The notes under the pieces are model-generated. The model did not search any database, was not told where the DNA came from, and saw only the letters and a program-made list of their open reading frames with translations. Positions 45,620 through 53,207 of a DNA stretch of 64,000 bases are shown here, piece after piece. The position numbers and the translations under genes were made by a program. Within the stretch, counting starts at the first letter, position 1. Every line of letters begins with the position of its first letter. Origin of the DNA: JAPXSY01 sp033812795 (GTDB taxonomy: Bacteria > Verrucomicrobiota > Kiritimatiellia > RFP12 > UBA1067); assembly GCA_033812795.1 (NCBI GenBank), contig JAPXSY010000001.1, positions 124,001 to 188,000 on the forward strand, in the 5' to 3' direction.

Positions 45620-46570
45620 CTATTTGGAAAAGATCTGACCCGTGGCATGCACCGCCACCACACCCGTGCCGCCCGCCGCGCCGCACCCGACATCCGAAGC
45701 CCGCAACACACCTGCGGCGTCACGCGTCAGCGGCCGTTTGAGCGCGTCCAACTGCCACGGCTCGCGTTTGCGGAACGGCTGCTCGAAACGGTTGCCGAGT
45801 TTTCCGGACTGCTCCAGACGCACCAGACACTCGCGGCCGCACGCCGCCGCGATGCGGTCCGGCTCTTTGCCCCGGCCAGCCGCGAGAAACGCGCCGTTCG
45901 GGCAGGTCGCGCACAATCCGCTCTCCACCCGTGCCACCGGCATCTCCTGTCCCTGCACCGTGATCGTTTGAATCTGGTCCAGATGGATCGCGCCGAATGG
46001 ACAGGCCTCCGCACAAGCACCGCAGTCGCCGCACAGGGTTTTCGCCCGCACCGCATCCCCCTCCAGTTCGGCATCCGTCAGAATGAAAGCGAAACGCTGA
46101 CGGGTGCCGAATTCGGGCGTGAGCAGAAACCCGCCGAGCCCGATCTCTCCCACACCGGCAGCCACGACCGCCACACGCGGATCGATGTAGACGTTCGGCG
46201 CGGGCCGGTCCGGCGCGACCGGCACGCCCTTGGGCATCCCCGCCCCGTTGTAAGCGAAGATCGGCACCGCCTCAAAACCCTGCTCCTCGATCCGGAGCGA
46301 CAGGTCATATGAGGTCTGCGACAGGAAATGATCTTCCACCCACGTATAACCGAAACACTGGTAGGTACTGCCGAAATTGGTCCCCTCCTCTACGCCGCGC
46401 AGCGAACCGCGGCAAATGCGCCGCCCCAGCACGATCACCGAGCGGCACTCCGGAAAAATCGCCGCAGGATTCCGTTCCGGCGGCTCCTCCGCAAACCGTC
46501 CGACCGGTGCAATACCCACCAGATCCGCACCGCACTCGCGGGCCATCGCTTTCACTTCTTCTGTTTTCAT
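45620..46570 (-). CDS. QueG-like 4Fe-4S protein, paralogue
   Basis: 316 residues. Shares FPECRSVIVLGRRICRGSLRGVEEGTNFGSTY and VGEIGLGGFLLTPEFGTRQRF with the next gene downstream. First cluster motif CGDCGACAEACP (Cys180, 183, 186, 190), then LCATCPNG and CGRECLV. The start MKTEEVKAMARECGADLVGIA has AAGGAACG upstream. Within the same operon it lies 35 bp after the decayed GH20 frame. A soluble cytoplasmic redox protein; role unknown. Confidence 0.75.
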   Translation of the reverse strand: MKTEEVKAMARECGADLVGIAPVGRFAEEPPERNPAAIFPECRSVIVLGRRICRGSLRGVEEGTNFGSTYQCFGYTWVEDHFLSQTSYDLSLRIEEQGFEAVPIFAYNGAGMPKGVPVAPDRPAPNVYIDPRVAVVAAGVGEIGLGGFLLTPEFGTRQRFAFILTDAELEGDAVRAKTLCGDCGACAEACPFGAIHLDQIQTITVQGQEMPVARVESGLCATCPNGAFLAAGRGKEPDRIAAACGRECLVRLEQSGKLGNRFEQPFRKREPWQLDALKRPLTRDAAGVLRASDVGCGAAGGTGVVAVHATGQIFSK

Positions 46571-46605
46571 CGTTCCTTCTTCTCTTGGCGCCGTTGTCTG
46601 AGAAA

Positions 46606-47424
46606 TCAATGCAGCAGCGCGTTCTCCGGCGGCACCTGCCACTGCGCCACGCCCGTGTCGCGGTAGCGTTTGACCGGTATGTCCCAACCGATCTGGCGCA
46701 CATGCCGGTTAAAGGCGGAAGAGGCATTCCAGCCCGTCCCGTCATATCCCCACGTCGCATGCGCGCCCGCATAGAGCATGCGGTACATGTCCAGGCTGTG
46801 CATGTAGTTCCACGTTGTACACAACATCCCCGTCATGCCTTTTTCGTTGACAAGACGCGCCTGGCTTCTGACGCCTTCCGTGTTTTTCCACGGGCAGGCG
46901 AGCACCGGGAATCCTTTTTCATGAAAGTACTGCATCGTCGGCCACTGCGCCGCATCCTCGACCGCCATCTCCGGCAAAAAATAGCAGCGCATCTTCTCGA
47001 CACCGCGCTCCGGCTCAGCCAATTGCCGCAGGGTTTTGAGCGCGTTCAACACCCCGCCCTCACCCGTCGCCTCGATCGCCAGCCCACTGCCCGAGGCGAT
47101 CTTGAAGCGATAGCCGTCTTGGGGGATCACGAGCGATGCATCGGTCTTGAAGGTCAGTTTAGGAGAAACGCCGAAATAGGATTTGAACAGCCTTGAAACC
47201 CGTTTTTTCAGGCCGCAGTCCTCGTCCTTGAGTGTGACCGTCACCGCAAGCTCACGGTCGACCTTGACCACCGGACCGGCTGTGATCGTCACCTGTTTGG
47301 GATACGGGATCATCCGCGACTTGATAATCTGAGCCTCGCCCTTTTCCATCGGCTAGCCTTCCGCCCAGATGCCCGGCACCAACCACATTGCCATCCCCAA
47401 TGCCCATATCCTTCTTCCGTTCAT
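46606..47424 (-). pseudogene. decayed GH20 paralogue
   Basis: Minus strand. The ATG at 47424, with GGAGGATATCG upstream, starts a signal peptide (MNGRRIWALGMAMWLVPGIW, then AEG), which is closed by an in-frame TAG at 47355-47353. One codon later the same frame resumes at MEKGEAQIIKSRMIPYPK, homologous to the mature start of the GH20 at 42912-44444. That homology runs through the GH20 N-terminal domain to VEDA, then jumps directly to WPTMQYFHEKGFPVLACPW. This matches residue 399 of the intact copy, so about 240 residues including the catalytic Asp-Glu are gone. The C-terminal 130 residues are intact. Hydrolase activity is therefore excluded. Confidence 0.88.
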
Positions 47425-47568
47425 CGATATCCTCCGTTCCGTACCACAGCCTTCACCGCCACCGAACAGGATTCAGCGTGCCTGAACACCCCGGACTTCT
47501 CGTTCCGTTTCGTGCTTGTCTTTTTTTCTAAACGCGCTCCCAACCGTACGCACTGAACCGAGAAATCC

Positions 47569-50067
47569 TCAGCCCCGCAACTCCGCATCCATTTCGATAC
47601 CGGCCCGCATCCCTTCCGCGACGCACTGCGCCACAGACGCGCCGCCATTGATCACCCCGCCCCCGGCGAAAAACCCGGGGAGGCTGCTGACACGCAGGCT
47701 GCCTTCAGCGGTCTTGACCAACCCCTCCGCATTGAACGCGCACCCGGGCAGGGCGGACACGAGAGACTCCTCCAGTCCCAGACCCATGGCCTCGATGACC
47801 AGTCCGGCTTCAAGGAGCGTTTCCGGTACAGGCCCGCCGTCTGAATCCGATTCCAGAATTTTCCGGATCCGCAGCCCCGTCACCTTCCCGTCCTTCCCGG
47901 TGCGATAGCCGAGCGGACGGGTCAAAGTCAGAAAATGCACGCCCGCCGTCCTGAACCACGCATCAGCCATGTGCCAATGCATCTCGGACAGCGGACCGTC
48001 ATATACGATCAGCAGTTCCCGCGTTCCCGCCTCCAGCGCCACCCGCGCGCAATCCATGGCGCTGTCCCCTCCCGCCAGCAGGATCACCCGTTCGGGGACG
48101 GTTTGACGCGTCCGGGTTTTGATTTGGCGAAGGAAGGCCAGCCCTGCGACAACCCCTTCCGCCGTCCCCACGGACCGCTCCCCCCATACGCCCGCCGCTA
48201 AAAAAACCGCATCGGCTTTCCGCCTCAAGGAATCCGGCGTGACCTCGCGACCGAACTCGACCCCAAACCGGATCGTCAGGCGCGCCGCGCGCAGGGCGGG
48301 CATCAACACCGCCCACGCTTCTTCGTGCGCACCGGTGAACCGGCTGTCGCGGATCGCCAGCTCAGGTGTCCCGCCCAAGCGGGAGGCCCGTTCGAACAGC
48401 ACCACCTGATGCCCCCGCTCCAGCAATGTCACGGCACAGGCCACGCCCGCAGGACCGCCCCCGATGACTGCGGCCTTCCGGCCGCTCGGCTTTTCAGGGA
48501 GGCGCAGACCGGTCAGGCCGTTCGCATGGGCATACCGGTAGACAGCGTGCTGGATCGCGTGAATGGGGACCGGGACGCCGTCCAGCGTTCCGGCCACACA
48601 GCGGCCCTCGCACAAGGTGCCGACCGGGCAGAGGCTGGCACACAATCCGGGCAAAACATTACTCCGGCGGATGATCTCGTACGCGGCGGCGTCTTCCCTC
48701 TTGGCAAACGCCCGCAGAAACGCAGGCACATCGATGCGGGTCGGGCAGCCCGCACGGCAAGGCGCGGGTTCGCACCCCCGGCAACGCCGCGCCTCTTCAC
48801 GCAGACGTTCCAGCGAGATCGCGCGGCAGCGGGCATACTCTTCGCCGTAGACGGCGCGGTCCGTGACCACACACCCCGACCGCCCCCCGTCCCGGACCAG
48901 CTGGACGCAGGCGCCGCAATCGATACAGCATGCCTCTAAATCCGGTTCGCCGTTCCGGAGCACCGTCCCCGCCAAACCGGGATCCGCCAACGCGGCGCGT
49001 CCGATCCCGATCAGCGAGCCCCCTCCGCGCCGCAATACCCCTGCCGCAACCTGAGGCAGGAATCGGCGGAACCGGCTGAACCCTTCGGCCACCACGGGAA
49101 TCTCCGGCACCATCTGCTGAATGGCCTGCGTGCGTTCCGCCAGGCGCATGAACCGCCGCAGAGGATTCACCCGCTTTTTCCGGTCGCCAGCCGTCCATCC
49201 AGAGTCCGCGATATTGAAAAGCCCCACACCGGCGGTGGCCAGCAGCCGAATCCGTTCCCGTTCTTCCCCACCCTCCTTTGCAGGCGAAAGTCGGCAAGCC
49301 ACGATCATTTCGGGCCGCGCGGAACGCAGTCTGACGGCAACCTCCCGCAGAAAACGGCTGCGGTTCTCCAGCGATCCGCCGTAACGGCCCGGCCTCCGGA
49401 GGGCACCCAGCAATTCCGCATGCAGATCGCCGTGACAGGCTTTGAGGTCGACACCGTCGAAACCGGCCTCCATCGCAAGCAGACCCGCAGTCACGGTGGC
49501 ATCCTGAAGCCGATCCAACTCCTCGTCGGAGAGCCCCGTTTGCCCTGCCAAACTCTCCGGGATCCCCGCCGGGTCCGGATCAGGGAGGATGAACACGGGC
49601 GCGGGCACGCCCTCGGGGCGGCAATACCGGCCCGCATGGGCCAGCTGCAGGAGGATCGCGATCTCATGGCCCCAGCACGTGCAGGCACACTGCCGGAGTT
49701 CCGCGACCATCTCGGCAAAAACCCTGACGTTCCGGCGCGTGATCCACAGTTGACGGGGATTGGATCGCGCCCGGCCCTCAACCGCCGCAGCCTCCATCCA
49801 GATCACCCCGAACCCGCCCTCCGCCCATCTGCGGTAACGGCGGCGTGTCCAGACGCTAGGCGCGCCGTCCGGCTCGGCATCGCACCCCTCCATGGGCTGG
49901 ACACAAAACCGGTTGGGCGCTATGCGTCCGCCGAACCGGAGCGGTTCTGCCAGCACTGCGGTTTCGCCGGACAGCGGCAGATCCAGTTTTAACCGGCGGG
50001 CACTGGCGCGCAACGCCTCTACCGATTGGAACGGGAACGGCTCAAAACTGTTCGCAGAGGGTTTCAC
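47569..50067 (-). CDS. Old Yellow Enzyme - GltD-like fusion oxidoreductase
   Basis: 832 residues. Residues 40-375 form an OYE-type FMN barrel (APNRFCVQPMEG, QLAHAGRY, GVDLKACHGDLHAELLG). A cysteine cluster CIDCGAC...C (381-399) resembles the 4Fe-4S site of dienoyl-CoA reductases. Then comes a GltD-like N-terminal iron-sulfur domain (CRGCEPAPCRAGCP, LCASLCPVGTLCEGRC, 429-490) and a two-dinucleotide domain (VIGGGPAGVACA, 534-545; LLAGGDSAMDCARVAL). It would pass electrons from NAD(P)H to a barrel-bound substrate. The start is GTG at 50067 with GGAGAG upstream. It lies 18 bp after the SagB-like gene. Confidence 0.82.
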   Translation of the reverse strand: MKPSANSFEPFPFQSVEALRASARRLKLDLPLSGETAVLAEPLRFGGRIAPNRFCVQPMEGCDAEPDGAPSVWTRRRYRRWAEGGFGVIWMEAAAVEGRARSNPRQLWITRRNVRVFAEMVAELRQCACTCWGHEIAILLQLAHAGRYCRPEGVPAPVFILPDPDPAGIPESLAGQTGLSDEELDRLQDATVTAGLLAMEAGFDGVDLKACHGDLHAELLGALRRPGRYGGSLENRSRFLREVAVRLRSARPEMIVACRLSPAKEGGEERERIRLLATAGVGLFNIADSGWTAGDRKKRVNPLRRFMRLAERTQAIQQMVPEIPVVAEGFSRFRRFLPQVAAGVLRRGGGSLIGIGRAALADPGLAGTVLRNGEPDLEACCIDCGACVQLVRDGGRSGCVVTDRAVYGEEYARCRAISLERLREEARRCRGCEPAPCRAGCPTRIDVPAFLRAFAKREDAAAYEIIRRSNVLPGLCASLCPVGTLCEGRCVAGTLDGVPVPIHAIQHAVYRYAHANGLTGLRLPEKPSGRKAAVIGGGPAGVACAVTLLERGHQVVLFERASRLGGTPELAIRDSRFTGAHEEAWAVLMPALRAARLTIRFGVEFGREVTPDSLRRKADAVFLAAGVWGERSVGTAEGVVAGLAFLRQIKTRTRQTVPERVILLAGGDSAMDCARVALEAGTRELLIVYDGPLSEMHWHMADAWFRTAGVHFLTLTRPLGYRTGKDGKVTGLRIRKILESDSDGGPVPETLLEAGLVIEAMGLGLEESLVSALPGCAFNAEGLVKTAEGSLRVSSLPGFFAGGGVINGGASVAQCVAEGMRAGIEMDAELRG

Positions 50068-50085
50068 CGCACTCTCCGTTGCCTC

Positions 50086-50988
50086 TCATTTTTCCGGGGT
50101 TCCGCCCGAATCCGGTGCCTCCCCGCATTTTCCTGCGGATGCCAGATACACGACAAACTCCTCCGTGCCGTCCAGTCCGAGCAACGCATCCAACCGGGCC
50201 TGACTGTACCCCATGGAGGAACAAACCCCAGCCCGCAGGGACTCTACGGCCAGATAGAGGTTCTGGCAGACATGACCGGCCTCGATCGCAATGAGTTTTT
50301 GCGCGATGACGCCGTATTTCCATTCGGTCCGGTACGGGACCGCGCTCCAGATGAAGGTCACAGCGGCCTGACCGATAAAGGTCTGCCCGTAACACGCCGC
50401 CATCACCCGGTCATGGATGTCCGCGTCTTCGCGAAGGAGCAGCAACTGATGCTCCACGGGCAGATAACGGTACAATCCGGGCGCCAAGCCCGTAACGCGC
50501 GAGACCGCCACGTAACTCTCAAACGGGTGCCGCGCCCCTCCGGAAGGGACAGTCCGATAGTGGGCCGTAACCTGTCCCGCCCCGTCCCGATCGATCCGGG
50601 CGATCCCCTGCGTGGCCCACAGCAGATAGCTGAGTTCTTCGAGCGAAAACGACGCTGCGGAGAACTCACGTCGACTCCGGCGGTTACCGATCACCTCGCG
50701 CGCGCTCACATCTCCCACCGTGAAACGCTCCGGCGCCACCAGATCCACCCGCTTGGCGTCCGCGGGATACGCCTTCTGAATCGGCGGCGGCGCGAGAGCG
50801 CGGGCAGCGTCCGTGTCGTTCCGCCAATCTGCGGAGGTTCCGCGCAAGAAGGCGCGGCGTTGTTCCCGTGGCAGCGCGTCAACCCCGCGGATTGGGGCCG
50901 CCGCATCGTTGGGCGACCGCTTTTCCGCAGCAACCGCAGGCAAAAACCCGGCCAGTACGCAGGCCCACATTCGCAACAGCCGGCCCAC
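50086..50988 (-). CDS. SagB/ThcOx-type nitroreductase-family dehydrogenase, apparently exported
   Basis: About 300 residues. REVIGNRRSRREFSAASFSLEELSYLLWATQGI is the usual FMN-binding start, followed by YRTVPSGGARHPFESYVAV and GHVCQNLYLAVESLRAGVCSSMGY. SagB enzymes oxidise azolines in peptide natural products, but no YcaO cyclodehydratase or precursor is nearby, so another role is likely. The N-terminus looks like a signal peptide (LLRMWACVLAGFLPAVAA), unusual for a flavoenzyme. The start is uncertain: GTG at 50988 or ATG at 50970; a longer frame would overlap the MoxR gene. Confidence 0.75.
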   Translation of the reverse strand: MGRLLRMWACVLAGFLPAVAAEKRSPNDAAAPIRGVDALPREQRRAFLRGTSADWRNDTDAARALAPPPIQKAYPADAKRVDLVAPERFTVGDVSAREVIGNRRSRREFSAASFSLEELSYLLWATQGIARIDRDGAGQVTAHYRTVPSGGARHPFESYVAVSRVTGLAPGLYRYLPVEHQLLLLREDADIHDRVMAACYGQTFIGQAAVTFIWSAVPYRTEWKYGVIAQKLIAIEAGHVCQNLYLAVESLRAGVCSSMGYSQARLDALLGLDGTEEFVVYLASAGKCGEAPDSGGTPEK

Positions 50989-51049
50989 CCGAATCGGAAG
51001 ACGCGCCGTCTCGAAAACCTGACCGGTGGCCGCGCGCGTTTGCGGACAC

Positions 51050-52405
51050 CTACTTTTGGTATGTTTCCGCACCGGGTTCTTTGACCTCCTCAAGCAGCCG
51101 CTTGACAATCTCGACGGAGTTGATGCCCTCGGAGTCGGCGGAAAAGTTGGTCAGAATACGATGGCGGAGCACCGGCATGGCGGCACCGCGGACATCGTTG
51201 CAACTCACATGGATCCGCCCCTCCAACACAGCGCGCGCCTTTGCCGCCAGGATCAGAAACTGACCGGCACGCGGACCGGCACCCGTGGACACGTACTTTT
51301 TCGTGCACTCCGGGGCCTGCTCGTCACCGGGACGGGTAGCCCGCACCAGACTGACCGCATAACGGATCACATGCTGCGAAACCGGAATTTTCCGCACCAC
51401 TTCCTGCAAGTGGATCACGGCCTGTTTGTCCAGCACGACGTTCGGCTCTGACCCCACGGCCATCGTGGTCCGGTCGATCACCGTGACCTCCTCTTCGTAC
51501 GTCGGGTAATCCACGAAGATGTTGAACATGAAGCGGTCAAGCTGGGCCTCGGGCAACGGATAGGTCCCCTCCTGTTCGATCGGGTTCTGCGTCGCCAGCA
51601 CAAAGAAAGGCTTATCGAGCTTATAGATCTCTTTCCCCACGCTGACCTGCTTCTCCTGCATGGCCTCCAGCAGTGCCGCCTGCGTCTTCGGCGGCGTCCG
51701 GTTGATTTCGTCCGCCAGCAGGATGTTGCAGAAAATCGGCCCCTGCATGAAACGGAACTGCTTCTGCTGAGTCTGCGGGTCCGTCTCCAGCACCTCGGTG
51801 CCCGTGATATCGGACGGCATCAGGTCCGGCGTGAACTGGATGCGCTTAAACTTCATGTCCAGCACTTTGGCGAGGGTGTTGACGGTCAGGGTCTTGGCGA
51901 GCCCCGGCAGACCGATCAGCAGAGCGTGCCCGCCCGCGATGATGCACATCAGAATCTGGTTGAGCACATCCTCCTGCCCGATGATGACCTTGCCCACCTC
52001 GCGGCGAATGGCGTCCATGGATTCGCGCATCCGCTCGACCCGTTTCAGATCCTCGGCGTCGGTCAGGGATTTCGCCCCGCTGTCCTCACCCGCAGGTTCG
52101 GAAGCAGCCGCGGCAGCGTCCGCCCGGAACAGAAAGGCCGAATCACCGATCGTAAGGGTATCGCTTTCGTTCAACGGCGCGCTCACGACCGCCTCGCCGT
52201 TCACGAACGTGCCGTTGGCGCTGTCCAGATCGGCCACCACCCAGACCCCGTTCTCCTTCGTGATTTTGGCATGATGACGCGAGATTTTCGAATCATCCAA
52301 AAGCTGGATGTCGCAGTCCTCCTCGCGTCCGATCATGATTTCGGCCCCGGTCAGCACGATCTCCTGACCCTGCCCCTGCCCTTTTGTCACCAATAGACTC
52401 GCCAT
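51050..52405 (-). CDS. FHA domain - MoxR AAA+ ATPase fusion
   Basis: 451 residues. Residues 5-95 form a forkhead-associated domain with the phosphothreonine-binding set (IGREEDCDI, SRHH at 42-45, NGT at 64-66). After a short Ala/Ser linker the MoxR ATPase begins about 130: Walker A GLPGLAKT (165-172), Walker B LLADEINR, sensor ATQNPIEQEGTYPLPEAQLDRFM. MoxR proteins act as chaperones with VWA-domain partners, and two VWA proteins are encoded upstream. The FHA fusion suggests recruitment by Ser/Thr phosphorylation. The start has AAAGGAACG upstream. Confidence 0.92.
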   Translation of the reverse strand: MASLLVTKGQGQGQEIVLTGAEIMIGREEDCDIQLLDDSKISRHHAKITKENGVWVVADLDSANGTFVNGEAVVSAPLNESDTLTIGDSAFLFRADAAAAASEPAGEDSGAKSLTDAEDLKRVERMRESMDAIRREVGKVIIGQEDVLNQILMCIIAGGHALLIGLPGLAKTLTVNTLAKVLDMKFKRIQFTPDLMPSDITGTEVLETDPQTQQKQFRFMQGPIFCNILLADEINRTPPKTQAALLEAMQEKQVSVGKEIYKLDKPFFVLATQNPIEQEGTYPLPEAQLDRFMFNIFVDYPTYEEEVTVIDRTTMAVGSEPNVVLDKQAVIHLQEVVRKIPVSQHVIRYAVSLVRATRPGDEQAPECTKKYVSTGAGPRAGQFLILAAKARAVLEGRIHVSCNDVRGAAMPVLRHRILTNFSADSEGINSVEIVKRLLEEVKEPGAETYQK

Positions 52406-52438
52406 AAAACGTTCCTTTCTTTGCCCGTGACAGGCGGA

Positions 52439-53161
52439 TTATTTTTCTTTCCTGAGATCCAGCTCGCCTAAATCCCGGATGCGGTTCGTCACCCGGATGC
52501 GGGAGAGTTGTTTCGAATAATGATGGGCCGGTGTGAGCAGCTTCAGTTCCACCGTCACGGGATACAAATCCCGCTTTTGCACCACCTGCCAGCCCACGCC
52601 CACATCCTTCAGCCAGATCAGCTTGAATGTCCGGCGTCCCTTGCCAGCCTCCAACGCTGTGTCATCACCCTTGACCATCCCCGGACCGTCCCGGTACTGG
52701 GTCACCACGCAGCGGGCGAAATTGCCCCGCCCCGTGGTTCCGGCCATCCGGTGGATGACCTTCCTGTTGAAAAACGGATCCGAGGCGTTCACGATCCGGG
52801 TGATGCTCTCGCGGTCCTTGGGCGTCAGGGTGTCGGGTTCAGACGACAACTCAAGACCCTCGAAAAACTCATTTTCATAAATGACGAAAAGGTTGTACCT
52901 CGCCATCGGAAGATTCTGAAACAGAAACTCCTGCCGGTCCCCGCCCGTCACGGTGCCCTGATAAACGAAACGCGGTTCATCCGGCGGCATGGCCAACACC
53001 TGAAGGATCGGCTGGGAGGGTCTGACGATCCGCCCTTTCAGTCCACCCGTGGCCGACGGGTCCGTGGCCGTATAAAGCCGGGAACGCTCTTCGGCGCCGG
53101 TTACCGAAAGCGCGCACGCCAGCAGCACCCCCCACACGCATTGTACAAACACCCCGTTCAT
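52439..53161 (-). CDS. exported protein of unknown function
   Basis: 240 residues from the ATG at 53161 (GAAGGGAGAAGCGGAG upstream). Signal peptide MNGVFVQCVWGVLLACALSVTG, then a beta-rich region with GGLKGRIVRPSQPILQVLAMPPDEPRFVYQGTV that looks like a carboxypeptidase-regulatory or transthyretin-like domain (QEFLFQNLPMARYNLFVIYEN). A charged C-terminal half follows. No family is assigned. It lies 33 bp before the MoxR gene and is part of the VWA/MoxR operon. Confidence 0.72.
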   Translation of the reverse strand: MNGVFVQCVWGVLLACALSVTGAEERSRLYTATDPSATGGLKGRIVRPSQPILQVLAMPPDEPRFVYQGTVTGGDRQEFLFQNLPMARYNLFVIYENEFFEGLELSSEPDTLTPKDRESITRIVNASDPFFNRKVIHRMAGTTGRGNFARCVVTQYRDGPGMVKGDDTALEAGKGRRTFKLIWLKDVGVGWQVVQKRDLYPVTVELKLLTPAHHYSKQLSRIRVTNRIRDLGELDLRKEK

Positions 53162-53207
53162 CTCCGCTTCTCCCTTCTGTCCGCTTCCAACGGCCACGCG
53201 CGACGGC

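Noticed and set aside
47353..47355. In-frame TAG read as pyrrolysine
   Set aside because: The codon separates the signal peptide from the mature domain, and the gene has also lost its catalytic core. No pyl genes are in the window; decay is simpler.
50086..50988. Azole-modified peptide (RiPP) cluster because of the SagB-like gene
   Set aside because: No YcaO-domain protein, precursor peptide or peptide exporter is nearby; the gene belongs to the VWA/MoxR series.
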